The notes under the pieces are model-generated. The model saw only the letters and a list, made by a program, of their open reading frames with translations, did not search any database and was not told the DNA's origin. Shown here piece after piece: positions 1-9,194 of a stretch of DNA of 64,000 nucleotides. This DNA is from Phaeovulum veldkampii DSM 11550. GTDB lineage: Bacteria; Pseudomonadota; Alphaproteobacteria; Rhodobacterales; Rhodobacteraceae. The position numbers and the translations under genes are program-made. Each line of letters opens with the position of its first letter. Positions within the stretch are counted from its first letter, which is position 1. The DNA lies in assembly GCF_003034995.1 (NCBI RefSeq), contig NZ_PZKF01000002.1, forward strand, positions 62,001 to 126,000, given 5' to 3'.

Positions 1-189
1 ATCGAGCATGTTGCCCCCCCGGTCGATCATGAGACGACGGGAGCGGGCCAGACCGGACCGGGGCAGCCCGCGCCGGTGCGGCTGGGCCCGCAGGCGGCGG
101 CGCAGGAATGGGTGACGGTCGAGTTGCTGGAAGCGCGCTTTGCCAGTGGGCGGAGATTTGATCTGGCAGCGATGACGACAGGCGCATGA
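1..189 (+). CDS. 3' end of an upstream gene, probably an H-NOX heme/NO-binding protein (partial)
   Basis: An open frame runs from the window edge to a TGA at 187-189 and gives 62 residues ending in FDLAAMTTGA. Its stop overlaps the next gene's start in an ATGA, so the two are translationally coupled. The piece has a Pro/Gly-rich linker and then a short strand-like segment (WVTVELLEARF), which would suit the C-terminal end of an H-NOX domain. The identification rests mainly on the neighbour: an HNOBA-GGDEF protein is normally encoded directly after H-NOX. The heme-binding part lies outside the window, so the call is an inference. Confidence 0.45.
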   Translation: MEHVAPPVDHETTGAGQTGPGQPAPVRLGPQAAAQEWVTVELLEARFASGRRFDLAAMTTGA

Positions 190-1313
190 TGTGCTGCGCA
201 GGGGTATGGGAGGGCAGTGTTCTGGCGGTTGATGCCGAGGCGTTGGGGCGGTTGATGCCGATGGCGCTGTGGCTGGACCGCACCGGGATCATCCGTGGCG
301 CGGGGCCGGCGCTGGAAAAGCTGTGTGCCGACAGCCTGCCGGGGCAGAGGCTGGGCGCGCAGTTCGAGGTCTTGCGCCCGCGTCTGCCAGAGGCCACGTC
401 AGCGTCCGAGGCGAGGCCCGCAGATGACCGGGCCAAGGCCGTGGCCGGTCGCAACGCCGGGGCCGAGGTCGATCTGGCGGGGCTGCTCGGGGCGCGGGTC
501 TATCTGCGGCTGCGGCGTGCGCCCGCCACGACGCTGCGGGGGGTGGCGGTTCCTGCGCGGGTTGCGGGCGCGGACGGGCTGATACTGAACCTGACCTTCG
601 GGATCGGGCTTGCTGATGCTGTGCGCGACCATGGTCTGACGACCTCCGATTTCGCCGTGACCGATCTGGCGATGGAGTTTTTGTATCTGCAAGAGGCCAA
701 GGCTCTTGTGATGGGCGAATTGCACGCGCTCAACGCCCGGCTGCAAGACGCCCGCCGCACCGCCGAGGCACAGGCGATGAGCGACCCGTTGACCGGGCTC
801 GCCAATCGCCGCGCGTTGGATCAGGATCTTGCGCGCGCGGCAGCGGTGGCGGCGCGCGGGGGGGCGCCGTTTGCGCTGGCGCATCTGGATCTGGACCACT
901 TCAAGGCAGTGAACGATTTGCTGGGCCACCCGGCAGGCGATTTCATGCTGGGCCGGGTCGCCGCGATCCTGCGCGAGGAAACGCGGCGGGCCGATCTGGT
1001 GGCGCGGGTCGGGGGCGATGAATTCGTGCTGCTGCTGCGCGGCGCCCATGACCCCGCAGGGTTGATGGCGCTGGGCGCGCGGATCATCGCGCGGATCGAA
1101 GAGCCGTGCCTGCATGAGGGGCGGCCCTGCCGGATATCGGCGAGTATCGGGATTGTCCTGTCCGCAAGCCACCCAGGCGCCGACCCGGCCCAGATGCTGG
1201 CCGCTGCGGATGTGGCGCTTTATGCCTCGAAGCGCCGGGGCAGGGGGTGTTGCACGGTTGCGCCGCCACCGCCGACGGGTCCACCTGACGACGGGGCAGA
1301 CTGGCTCGACTAG
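186..1313 (+). CDS. HNOBA-GGDEF diguanylate cyclase
   Basis: A 375-residue cytosolic protein predicted to make cyclic di-GMP from two GTP. Residues about 15-185 resemble the heme-NO-binding-associated PAS-like domain (start MPMALWLDRTG, later LNLTFGIG), followed by a coiled-coil-like linker with the signal-helix end DPLTGLANRR. The C-terminal GGDEF domain (about 200-365) has an intact active-site VGGDEF, and an RxxD (RRAD) five residues upstream fits an inhibitory I-site. No EAL domain is present. It overlaps the upstream stop by 4 bp. Coupling to an H-NOX partner would make it a nitric-oxide-responsive cyclase; that role is inferred. Either of two adjacent ATGs (186, 189) could be the start. 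Confidence 0.88.
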   Translation: MMCCAGVWEGSVLAVDAEALGRLMPMALWLDRTGIIRGAGPALEKLCADSLPGQRLGAQFEVLRPRLPEATSASEARPADDRAKAVAGRNAGAEVDLAGLLGARVYLRLRRAPATTLRGVAVPARVAGADGLILNLTFGIGLADAVRDHGLTTSDFAVTDLAMEFLYLQEAKALVMGELHALNARLQDARRTAEAQAMSDPLTGLANRRALDQDLARAAAVAARGGAPFALAHLDLDHFKAVNDLLGHPAGDFMLGRVAAILREETRRADLVARVGGDEFVLLLRGAHDPAGLMALGARIIARIEEPCLHEGRPCRISASIGIVLSASHPGADPAQMLAAADVALYASKRRGRGCCTVAPPPPTGPPDDGADWLD

Positions 1314-1340
1314 GCCGGGGCGTTGCGCTAGGCAGGGGCC

Positions 1341-1961
1341 ATGAGACAGGGGTTTCCCATTGCAGCGCCGGGTATGGCCATCGGCCTTCTGGGCGGGTCG
1401 TTCGACCCGGCCCATTCGGGCCATGTGCATATCACTGAAGAGGCCTTGCGCCGGTTCGGGCTGGACCGGGTGTGGTGGCTGGTCAGCCCCGGCAACCCGT
1501 TGAAGCCCAATTCGCCCGCGCCGATTGCTCGGCGTGTGGCTGCGGCGCGCGCGATCATGCAGCATCCGAAGGTCGTGGTGACGGCGATCGAGGCGCGGCT
1601 GGGCACACGCTATACCGCGCAAACACTGGCGCGGCTGAAGGCACTCTACCCCGGTGTGCGCTTTGTCTGGCTGATGGGGGCCGACAATCTGGTGCAGTTC
1701 CACCGCTGGGATAACTGGCGCCAGATTCTGGCGATGGTGCCGGTGGGGGTGCTGGCGCGGCCGGGCGCGCGGATGCCGGCGCGGCGTTCGAAGGTGGCGC
1801 AGACCTATGCCGGTGCCCGCCTTCCGGGCGAGGCGGCGCAACTGCTGCCGGGCATGACGCCGCCCGCATGGTGTTTTGTCGATGTGCCGATGGTCAATCT
1901 GTCGTCCTCGGCGATCCGGGCACGGGTGCAGCGGCGGGGGCCTTTGCGCAGCAAGGCTTGA
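1341..1961 (+). CDS. nadD: nicotinate-nucleotide adenylyltransferase
   Basis: This enzyme adenylates nicotinate mononucleotide to deamido-NAD in NAD biosynthesis. The 206-residue protein has the nucleotidyltransferase signature [13 protein letters not shown] (HxGH-type) at about residues 18-30 and the C-terminal [10 protein letters not shown] (SxxxR-type) motif that binds the ATP phosphates. The length is normal for bacterial NadD. An AGGGG just ahead of the ATG supports the start. It lies 50 bp before dacB and 27 bp after the cyclase gene. In many alphaproteobacteria nadD sits beside proA or rsfS, so the dacB neighbour is a local arrangement. Confidence 0.94.
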   Translation: MRQGFPIAAPGMAIGLLGGSFDPAHSGHVHITEEALRRFGLDRVWWLVSPGNPLKPNSPAPIARRVAAARAIMQHPKVVVTAIEARLGTRYTAQTLARLKALYPGVRFVWLMGADNLVQFHRWDNWRQILAMVPVGVLARPGARMPARRSKVAQTYAGARLPGEAAQLLPGMTPPAWCFVDVPMVNLSSSAIRARVQRRGPLRSKA

Positions 1962-2011
1962 TCGCGCGGGGTGACCTGCGCTTTAGTGTGGTGGGAAAAC
2001 GGGGGTCAACC

Positions 2012-3514
2012 ATGCAACTGTCGCGCCGCGTTCTGCTGGGCGGTCTTCTGGCGGGGTTGGCCGAGACCGGGCTGGCCCAGGCGCCAGCCGTTTCGCCCCG
2101 CCCCGCCCCGCGCCCTGCGGTGACATCTGGCGCTGCGGCAGCCCCGGCGTCGGCACGGGTGGCGGCGGTGGCGGTCGAGGATCTGATCGCAGCGGCACGG
2201 CTGGGGGGCGATGTGACCTTTGCCGTGGCCGATGCCCGGACTGGTCTGATTCTGGAAACCCGTGGCGCAGATCGCGCGATGCCGCCCGCCTCGACCGCCA
2301 AGGCGGTCACGGCACTTTATGCGCTGGAGCATCTGGGCCCGACGTTCCGGTTCGTGACGCGGCTGATTGCGACCGGGCCGGTGGCGGGGGGGATAGTGCA
2401 GGGCGATCTGGTGCTGGCGGGGGGCGGCGATCCGACGTTGTCCACCGACGATCTGGCGCAGATGGCGGCAGCGCTGGCGGCGCGGGGCGTGCGCGGCGTC
2501 ACGGGGCGATTTCTGGTCTGGGCGGGTGCGCTGCCGTTTCAGCGCGACATTGCCGAGGGGCAGCCGGTGCATGTGGGGTATAACCCGGCGGTCAGCGGGC
2601 TGAACCTGAATTTCAACCGGGTGCATTTTGAATGGCGCCGCGGGCAGGGTGGCTATGCGCTGAGCATGGATGCCCGGTCTGAACGCGTTGTGCCCAAGGT
2701 CTATTCGGCCCGCGTGGCGCTGGCCGACCGCAGTGTGCCGCTGTTCACCTATGCCGAGAGCGGCGGGCGCGAGGAATGGACGGTGGCGCGCACCGCGCTG
2801 GGCAAGGGCGGCAGCCGCTGGCTGCCGGTGCGCCGCCCTGATCTGTATGCGGGCGATGTGTTCCAGACGCTGGCGCGCGCGCAGGGCGTGCCCTTGCCTA
2901 ACCCGACCCCGGTGGATCGGTTGCCGGGTGGCACGGCGGTTGTCAGTCATGACAGCGCCGATCTGCGCGAGGTGCTGCGCGACATGCTGCGGTATTCGAC
3001 GAATGTGACCGCCGAGGCCGTGGGCATGGCCACGACCCAGGCGCGCGGCGGGGGGGGAGGAATTGCGGCCTCGGGGCGGGCGATGACCGAGTGGCTGCGT
3101 GTCCGCGCGGGCGCCGGGGGGGCGCGGTTCGTGGATCATTCCGGCTTGGGGGTAGAGACGCGGATTTCGGCAGCCGAGATGGTGGCGGCATTCGTGCGGC
3201 TGGGGCCCGCGCTGAACCTGCGACCGATCCTGCGCGACATCCCGTTGCGCGATACAAAAGGCCGCGAGATCAAGGGCCATCCGATCCGGGTGGAGGCCAA
3301 GACCGGCACACTGAATTTTGTTTCGACGCTGGCGGGCTATATGACCACGCCCGACGGAACCGATCTGGTCTTTACAATCTTTACCGGCGATGTGGCCCGG
3401 CGCGCAGCGGTGGGGCCGAGCGAGGCGCCCGAGGGGGCTGATGCCTGGGTAAAACGATCCAAGCGGTTGCAGCAGCAACTGATCGAGCGCTGGGCGGCGG
3501 TTTACGGGCGCTGA
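2012..3514 (+). CDS. dacB: D-alanyl-D-alanine carboxypeptidase/endopeptidase (PBP4, family S13)
   Basis: A periplasmic penicillin-binding protein that trims or cleaves peptidoglycan peptides. All three active-site motifs are present: SxxK (STAK, residues 94-97), SxN (STN, 329-331) and KTG (430-432). The N-terminus LSRRVLLGG is a twin-arginine signal, so export is probably by Tat, followed by an Ala/Pro-rich linker. The frame is open back to 1868, but that part overlaps nadD. The ATG at 2012 gives the signal peptide and has a GGGGG ahead of it, so it is preferred (500 aa). A run of eight G at 3050-3057 encodes a poly-glycine stretch. Confidence 0.92.
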   Translation: MQLSRRVLLGGLLAGLAETGLAQAPAVSPRPAPRPAVTSGAAAAPASARVAAVAVEDLIAAARLGGDVTFAVADARTGLILETRGADRAMPPASTAKAVTALYALEHLGPTFRFVTRLIATGPVAGGIVQGDLVLAGGGDPTLSTDDLAQMAAALAARGVRGVTGRFLVWAGALPFQRDIAEGQPVHVGYNPAVSGLNLNFNRVHFEWRRGQGGYALSMDARSERVVPKVYSARVALADRSVPLFTYAESGGREEWTVARTALGKGGSRWLPVRRPDLYAGDVFQTLARAQGVPLPNPTPVDRLPGGTAVVSHDSADLREVLRDMLRYSTNVTAEAVGMATTQARGGGGGIAASGRAMTEWLRVRAGAGGARFVDHSGLGVETRISAAEMVAAFVRLGPALNLRPILRDIPLRDTKGREIKGHPIRVEAKTGTLNFVSTLAGYMTTPDGTDLVFTIFTGDVARRAAVGPSEAPEGADAWVKRSKRLQQQLIERWAAVYGR

Positions 3515-3518
3515 GGCG

Positions 3519-3950
3519 TTACAGCGTCATGTGGCGCGCGCGTGCGCCGCGTTCGATCGCGGCGGCGTTCAGGCGGTCCACCTCCAGTTCGTGGCGGACT
3601 TCTTCCAGCATCCGCAACTCGATCTCGCCCAGCTTGCCATCGGCTGCGGCCACATCGCAGGCCAGCGCATAGGCGGTTTCAAAGAGCTTTTCGGGCAGCG
3701 CGTCGCGCACAAGGCCGAACAGGGCATCAAGCCCCTCTTCCTCTTCGAGCAGGGCGTAGACGGTTTGCGCCACCACCGGAATGCGGTCGATGTCGTAGCT
3801 GGCGAAGATCGGCATGTGGTTGACCATGCGTTCGATCGCGACAAGTTCCGCGGTACGGATATTTTCATCCGAAACGGAGACCGCGACCATGACGGCGACA
3901 AGCGCATCTTGCGGGGAAAGCGAGGGCAGGGCTTCGGTCACGGTATCCAT
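3519..3950 (-). CDS. TerB-family (tellurite resistance-like) protein
   Basis: A 143-residue, acidic, all-helical soluble protein. Two TerB-like acidic repeats are visible: VSVSDENIRTAELVAIERM near the N-terminus and CDVAAADGKLGEIELRMLEE near the C-terminus. In the family these conserved acidic residues lie in helices and may bind metal. Its role is not established for a lone TerB-like gene, and no other ter genes are nearby. The frame stays open far upstream, but only because it is antisense to lysK. The start at 3950 begins the conserved sequence. Its stop lies 4 bp from the dacB stop (convergent), and it is divergent from lysK. Confidence 0.8.
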   Translation of the reverse strand: MDTVTEALPSLSPQDALVAVMVAVSVSDENIRTAELVAIERMVNHMPIFASYDIDRIPVVAQTVYALLEEEEGLDALFGLVRDALPEKLFETAYALACDVAAADGKLGEIELRMLEEVRHELEVDRLNAAAIERGARARHMTL

Positions 3951-4049
3951 CCTGAAAAGGGCATTCCAGGTGCAAATTATTGACCTTCGGCCCCCCGCAC
4001 AATAGGGGGAACGCGATGGGCGCATGGGGTGCCCCGCATGAGGTATGAC

Positions 4050-5627
4050 ATGACGACTTTGCGCGACGGTGCGATGAACTCCAAAGCCTGGCCTTTCGAG
4101 GAAGCGCGCCGCGTGCTGAAGCGTTATGAAAAGGCGCCGCCAAAGAAGGGCTATGTGCTCTTCGAGACCGGCTATGGGCCGTCGGGGTTGCCGCATATCG
4201 GCACGTTCGGCGAGGTGGCGCGCACCACGATGGTGCGCCGCGCCTTTGAGATCATCAGCGATATTCCCACGAAACTGCTGTGCTTTTCCGACGACATGGA
4301 CGGGATGCGCAAGGTGCCCGAAAACGTGCCCAATCAGGACATGTTGCGCCAGCACATGCAAAAGCCGCTGACCGCGGTGCCCGACCCGTTCGAGCAATAC
4401 GAAAGCTTTGGGCATCACAACAACGCCATGCTGCGGCGGTTTCTGGATACTTTCGGCTTTGAATACGAATTCGCCAGTGCGACCGAATATTACAAGGCGG
4501 GCAAGCTGGATGCGATCTTGCTGAAGGCGGCCGAGAAATACGACGACATCATGAAGATCATGCTGGCGTCGCTGCGCGAAGAGCGGCAGCAGACCTATTC
4601 GTGCTTTTTGCCGATCAGCCCCAAGACGGGCAAGGTTCTGTATGTGCCGGTCAGCCATGTCGATGCGAAGGCGGGCACCATCACCTATACCGACGAGGAC
4701 GGCGAAGAGGTGACGGTTGCGGTCACCGGCGGCAATGTGAAGTTGCAGTGGAAGCCCGACTTCGGCGCGCGCTGGGCGGCGCTGGATGTCGATTTCGAGA
4801 TGTATGGCAAGGATCACAGCACGAACACCCCGATCTATGACGGGATCTGCAACGTGCTGGGGGGCCGTGCGCCGGAACATTTCACCTATGAGTTGTTCCT
4901 TGACCAGAACGGCGAGAAGATTTCGAAATCGAAGGGCAACGGCCTGTCGATCGACGAATGGCTGACCTATGCGGCGACCGAGAGCCTGAGCTATTTCATG
5001 TATCTCAAGCCGAAAACCGCCAAGCGGATGTATTTCGACGTGATTCCGAAGGCGGTGGACGAATACCACCAGCAGCTGAAGGCCTATCCGACCCAGAGCA
5101 TGGCCGAGCAGGTGAACAACCCGGTCTGGCACATCCACGGCGGTAACCCGCCGGAATCGAAGATGGTGGTCAGCTTTGCGATGTTGCTGAACCTTGCCTC
5201 GGTGGCGGGGGCGAGCGACAAGACCGGGCTATGGGGTTTCATCAAACGCTATGCACCCGAGGCCAGCCCCGAGACGCACCCCGATCTGGATCAGGCCGCC
5301 GAATTTGCGGTGCGCTACTTCCGCGACTTTGTGGCGCCGGGGCGAGTGTTCCGCCTGCCGACCGAGACCGAGCGCGCGGCGCTTGAGGATCTGGTGGTGC
5401 GGCTGAAGGGCTGGCAGGGGGGGCTTGATGCCGAGGAGTTGCAGAGCCTTGTGTTCGCCGTCGGCCGCGATCACGGGTTCGAGCCGCTGCGCGACTGGTT
5501 TACCGCGCTTTACGAGGTGCTGCTGGGGGCAAGCCAGGGGCCGCGGTTTGGCGGGTTCATCGCGCTTTACGGGGTGGATGAAACCGTGGCGCTGATCGAA
5601 AAGGCGCTGGCGGGCGGGCTGGTCTGA
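4050..5627 (+). CDS. lysK: lysine--tRNA ligase, class I
   Basis: This ligase charges tRNA-Lys in the cytosol. The 525-residue protein has the class I nucleotide-binding motifs: a HIGH-type site in [10 protein letters not shown] (about residues 44-53) and a KMSKS-type site KISKSKGNG (from residue 290). It therefore belongs to the class I LysRS found in archaea, alphaproteobacteria and spirochaetes, unrelated to the usual class II LysS. The frame opens at 4029, but the ATG at 4050 has a GAGG upstream and starts the family-like sequence before [11 protein letters not shown]. It is followed after 4 bp by the convergent CHAD gene. Confidence 0.95.
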   Translation: MTTLRDGAMNSKAWPFEEARRVLKRYEKAPPKKGYVLFETGYGPSGLPHIGTFGEVARTTMVRRAFEIISDIPTKLLCFSDDMDGMRKVPENVPNQDMLRQHMQKPLTAVPDPFEQYESFGHHNNAMLRRFLDTFGFEYEFASATEYYKAGKLDAILLKAAEKYDDIMKIMLASLREERQQTYSCFLPISPKTGKVLYVPVSHVDAKAGTITYTDEDGEEVTVAVTGGNVKLQWKPDFGARWAALDVDFEMYGKDHSTNTPIYDGICNVLGGRAPEHFTYELFLDQNGEKISKSKGNGLSIDEWLTYAATESLSYFMYLKPKTAKRMYFDVIPKAVDEYHQQLKAYPTQSMAEQVNNPVWHIHGGNPPESKMVVSFAMLLNLASVAGASDKTGLWGFIKRYAPEASPETHPDLDQAAEFAVRYFRDFVAPGRVFRLPTETERAALEDLVVRLKGWQGGLDAEELQSLVFAVGRDHGFEPLRDWFTALYEVLLGASQGPRFGGFIALYGVDETVALIEKALAGGLV

Positions 5628-5631
5628 GGTC

Positions 5632-6507
5632 TTAGCCCGCTTGCCAGACCTGCCACCACTGCCGCCAGCGGGCAACCAGTGCCTCGGGGGTGTCAGCGAA
5701 CAGCCGGGCGGCAAGACGGCGCGCGTCGTGTTCAAGCCCGGACTGCCGGCGGGCGGCCAGCGCATCAAGCGCCGCCTGCGCGTCGGGTGGCAGCCGACTG
5801 TCGGCCAGATGCGCGCGCAGCACGGCCAGATCGTGATGCAGGCCCAGCAATTCGCCCAAGGCATCGGCGGCTTCGATATGGGGGGCCATTGCCTCGGGCC
5901 AGATCGGGCGCAACAGGCGGGCGTGATACCAGTGGTCCTTGACGCGCTTGCGCCATTGGTGGATCGCCTCGGCATCGGGGTGGTCATCGGCGGCGCGGGC
6001 GGCGCCCTGCGCGGCGGCCAAGGTGCGCAACAGCCCCGGTTCCAGTGTGGAAAAACCCTTGCCCTTCGGGGACCAACGACTGGCGCGGTCGCGCAGGGCC
6101 TCCATCGCGGCAAGAAAAGAGGCCATGGCGTTGGTGCGGTCGGCCTCGGGCGGGCGGGCGGCCAGTTCGGCGGCCAGCGCGCGGGCGGCCTCGGCTGCGG
6201 GGCTGTCATCGTCGCGCGCCAGATCGGCCAGCGTGGCCTGCATCACCTCGGCGTCGCGCTGGCCTGACAGCATCCGCCCGGCATCGCGCAGGGCGGCATT
6301 TTCCAGCCCATAACCGTGCAGGCGGGGGCGCAAAAGCCGGATCAGCCCACGCAGTTTCTTGACATTTTTGCGCAGCGCGTGGGTCTGGCCCGCGGCATCG
6401 GCGGCGCGGGCGCGGGCGCAGGTCAGTGCCGTGTCGATCTCTTCCAGCGCGATCCGGCGAACGGCGTTTGTGATCGTGTCGTCGTTCAGGTCAAAGCAAT
6501 AGCCCAT
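5632..6507 (-). CDS. CHAD domain-containing protein
   Basis: A 291-residue helical protein with the conserved-histidine alpha-helical (CHAD) fold. It has two halves rich in conserved His/Arg/Lys, including HALRKNVKKLRGLIRLL (about 45-60) and IHQWRKRVKDHWYHARLLR (about 175-195). The family binds polyphosphate through this basic surface and often accompanies CYTH triphosphatases; no CYTH gene is visible here. The start at 6507 is chosen because a GAGGGG lies just upstream. No signal peptide or membrane segment is seen. The physiological role is unknown. Confidence 0.9.
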   Translation of the reverse strand: MGYCFDLNDDTITNAVRRIALEEIDTALTCARARAADAAGQTHALRKNVKKLRGLIRLLRPRLHGYGLENAALRDAGRMLSGQRDAEVMQATLADLARDDDSPAAEAARALAAELAARPPEADRTNAMASFLAAMEALRDRASRWSPKGKGFSTLEPGLLRTLAAAQGAARAADDHPDAEAIHQWRKRVKDHWYHARLLRPIWPEAMAPHIEAADALGELLGLHHDLAVLRAHLADSRLPPDAQAALDALAARRQSGLEHDARRLAARLFADTPEALVARWRQWWQVWQAG

Positions 6508-6764
6508 GGTTGCCCCTCCGTCGGGCAAGCCTAGCAAGGGGCGCCGCGCGGTGGAACCGCCGCAACGGTCGCAGGGGCAGCGCGCGGCGTGGTTAAGGCT
6601 TCTTCAAGGTTTCGCCTTAGCTCTGATCGCGCCGGGGCAAGGCCCGCGGCACCTTCCCAGCAGGAGCATCCCGTCGCGGCGACGGCATGGGGGCCCTGCG
6701 CTGCCCGGCCCCCGATGCGGAGCCTCTCTGCCGGGACGGGCGGAACAGGCGAAGGGGATGGCGC

Positions 6765-9056
6765 ATGAACAAGGCGATTACAGACGGGCTGTTGCTGATG
6801 CCGCCCGCGTTCGGGGCGGGGCTGGATGTCTGGTCCAGCGAGGATGGCACGCCGGGGCAGGCGAGCTATCAGGGCGCTTACAATGCAGCGCTGGTTGCGG
6901 CCGATCAGGATTTTGGCCCCTGTCTGGAACTGGTCAAGACGACCGCCACGCAAAAGCTGCGCTACATGGGGGAAACCCCGATCCTGCCGGGCTGCTATCT
7001 GCGGATCACCGCGCGCGTCAAGGTGATCAGCGGCAATCTGCCCGGTGTGCGGATCGCGGGATGGGCGGGTGGCGCCGGGGGCGTGCATGTGGAGGGGCTG
7101 GTCGAAACCGGCCCCGAAGCGGTGCCGGGCGGTTATGGCGAGGTGGTGACGGTCAGCGCGATCGTGGGCACTGGCGCGCGCGGCGGCGTGGATATGCCGT
7201 GGGGGCTGGCCCCGATCTATGGCCATTTCGGGCTGGATCTGACCGGGGCCAATGGCGGCGTGGTGCGGATCGAGTCGATCGCAATCGAGGACGTGACCGC
7301 AGCCTGGCTGCGCGAGATGGTGCCGTTCGTCGATGTGCGCGATTTCGGCGCGGTGGGTGACGGTGTCACAGATGACCGCGCGGCCTTTGCAGCGGCGGAT
7401 GCGGCAGCAGCGGGGCGCGGGATTCTGGTGCCCGAGGGCAGCTATTACCTGTCGGGCAATCTGTCGCTGAATGCGCCGGTGCGCTTTGTGGGCACACTGG
7501 TGATGCCGCTGGCGGCGCGGCTGTTGCTGCTGAAAAGCTATGATTTCCCGACCTATGCCGCGGCGTTCGGCGACGAGGATCTGGGCTTTCGCAAGGCAGT
7601 GCAGGCGTTGTTTTACTACACCGACCATACCGTGCTGAACCTGAAGGGACGCCGGGTAGAGCTGACCGCCCCGGTCGATCTGCGGGCGCTGCTGCCGGAT
7701 CTGGGCAGCTTTTCCAACCGCCGGGTGATCGCCAATGGCCAGATCAATGTGATTGACGGGCCGGGCTGGGCCTCGGCCATGGTCAGTTCGCAGGCCAGCT
7801 ATGACATCGCGCTGCCCGACCAACTGACCGCCGTTGCCAATATCGCCAGCATTCCGGTGGGCGCGCGCGTTGCGGGCACGGGTGTTGGGCGCGAGGTTTA
7901 TGTGAAGGCGGTGAACGTGGTTGCTGGTAGCCTGACCCTGTCGCAGCCGCTGCACGGCGGGTCGGGCAGCCGCAGCTACAGTTTCACGCGTGATCGCTAT
8001 ATTCTGGACTTGTCGGGGATGGAGCGGCTGGACCGGCTGAACATCGCCGAGGTGGAGTTTTTGTGCAACGGCGTAGCCAGCGCGGTGATGCTGCCGCCCG
8101 AGGGCGATGTTTTTGCGATGCGCGACTGCTGGGTGATGCGGCCCAAGGATCGTGCCATCACCTCGATCGGCCGCGGCTGTCAGGGGATGCTGATCGACCG
8201 CTGCCATTTCCTGTCGAACGAGATGAGCCTGCGCGTGCAGGACCGCAGCACCATTGCGCTGAACGTCAACGCCAATGACGTGAAAATCCGCGAGAACCGC
8301 TTTGTGCGCTTTGCACATTTCATGGTGGCGGCGGGCACGGGGCATCTGATTCTGGGCAATCACTGGTTTCAGGGGGATGAGGAAACGCAGGGGCTGCGCT
8401 CGGCCGGGTTGGTGCTGGCGCAGACCAATGTGCTGACCTCGGTCACCGGTAATTATATCGACAACGCAGGGCTGGAATGGACCAATGAATACGCGCCCGA
8501 TCCGGCATTTGGCACGCAGTATTCCTTTGGCGGGCTGACAGTGACCGGCAACACCTTCCTGTGTTCCGATATGGCACCCGGTTTTCGCTGGATTTCGGTC
8601 CGGCCCTATGGGGCGGGGCATTTCATTCACGGGCTGAACCTGTCGGGCAATGTGTTCAAGGCCGCCGGCGGCACGGTCGAGCGGATCGAGCGGGTGGACA
8701 CGACCGTTGCCGATCTGGATTACAGCCGGATGCGGAACGTCGTGGTGGAGGGCAACACTTTCAACGGGATCAGCCAGTTCGTGTCGAACCCGGCGACGCT
8801 GGAACACGATCAGGCGACGGCGCAGACGGTCTGGACCCTGACGCCGGGTGCGATGCTGCCGTTCGGAGGCTGGGCGCGAAATGTCGAGGGGGTAGTGGCC
8901 GAGGGGATGATTTCGGGAGCCACGGGCGCCCGCATCACCGAGATGCCCTTTGTTCAGGTGGAACAGGGGGCGGCCAAGCAGCAACTGCAACTGAACTGGT
9001 CACAGGCCGCCAAGGGCCGGGTTCAGGTCAAGGTGCGGATGGACAATCTGGCCTGA
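6765..9056 (+). CDS. Right-handed parallel beta-helix protein (pectate-lyase-3 / GH28-related)
   Basis: A 763-residue protein with an N-terminal beta-sandwich-like region (about 1-190), then the hallmark opening of the pectate_lyase_3 beta-helix, VRDFGAVGDGVTDDRAAFAAAD (from about residue 193). Irregular beta-helix repeats follow with NxF/GNxF turns such as TVTGNTF, NLSGNVF and VVEGNTF. The fold is shared by polysaccharide lyases, GH28 hydrolases and phage tailspikes, so the substrate cannot be named. There is no signal peptide. The start at 6765 has AAGGGG upstream. The 256 bp ahead of it separate it from the divergent CHAD gene and show no other feature. A double hairpin follows the stop. 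Confidence 0.75.
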   Translation: MNKAITDGLLLMPPAFGAGLDVWSSEDGTPGQASYQGAYNAALVAADQDFGPCLELVKTTATQKLRYMGETPILPGCYLRITARVKVISGNLPGVRIAGWAGGAGGVHVEGLVETGPEAVPGGYGEVVTVSAIVGTGARGGVDMPWGLAPIYGHFGLDLTGANGGVVRIESIAIEDVTAAWLREMVPFVDVRDFGAVGDGVTDDRAAFAAADAAAAGRGILVPEGSYYLSGNLSLNAPVRFVGTLVMPLAARLLLLKSYDFPTYAAAFGDEDLGFRKAVQALFYYTDHTVLNLKGRRVELTAPVDLRALLPDLGSFSNRRVIANGQINVIDGPGWASAMVSSQASYDIALPDQLTAVANIASIPVGARVAGTGVGREVYVKAVNVVAGSLTLSQPLHGGSGSRSYSFTRDRYILDLSGMERLDRLNIAEVEFLCNGVASAVMLPPEGDVFAMRDCWVMRPKDRAITSIGRGCQGMLIDRCHFLSNEMSLRVQDRSTIALNVNANDVKIRENRFVRFAHFMVAAGTGHLILGNHWFQGDEETQGLRSAGLVLAQTNVLTSVTGNYIDNAGLEWTNEYAPDPAFGTQYSFGGLTVTGNTFLCSDMAPGFRWISVRPYGAGHFIHGLNLSGNVFKAAGGTVERIERVDTTVADLDYSRMRNVVVEGNTFNGISQFVSNPATLEHDQATAQTVWTLTPGAMLPFGGWARNVEGVVAEGMISGATGARITEMPFVQVEQGAAKQQLQLNWSQAAKGRVQVKVRMDNLA

Positions 9057-9072
9057 TTGGGCACGGTATGGT

Positions 9073-9116
9073 GGGCGCGGGTTTCGGCCCGCGCCCCAAA
9101 TGCGGGCCTGCCCGCA
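9073..9116 (+). terminator. Two GC-rich hairpins after the beta-helix gene
   Basis: The first hairpin has a 9-bp perfect stem (GGGCGCGGG at 9073-9081 with CCCGCGCCC at 9088-9096, 6-nt loop). A second 7-bp stem follows at 9101-9116. They begin 16 bp after the stop codon. There is no T-run, so termination strength is uncertain. Confidence 0.5.
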
Positions 9117-9194
9117 GGGGGTTGCACGCCCGGCGCTTGACAAGCCTGGGGGCGCGGATTCAGGGTGGCGCGGCCTTGCCTGAAAGATCGCATC

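Noticed and set aside
1868-2011. Longer dacB start at 1868
   Set aside because: It would overlap nadD and give no signal peptide, and the ATG at 2012 gives a Tat signal.
3050-3057. Eight-G run in dacB as phase switch
   Set aside because: It encodes poly-glycine in a GC-rich gene, and the length is near chance; noted only as support for the dprA case.
3519-5138. A 539-residue minus-strand frame antisense to lysK
   Set aside because: Only its last 143 residues look like a protein (TerB-like). The rest is antisense to the lysK coding frame and has no family match.
6531-8990. An 819-residue minus-strand frame over the beta-helix gene
   Set aside because: High-GC shadow. Arg/His-rich composition and no motifs, while the plus frame carries the pectate_lyase_3 signature.
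6765-9056. Prophage tailspike
   Set aside because: No phage genes, integrase or tRNA near; the neighbours are housekeeping.
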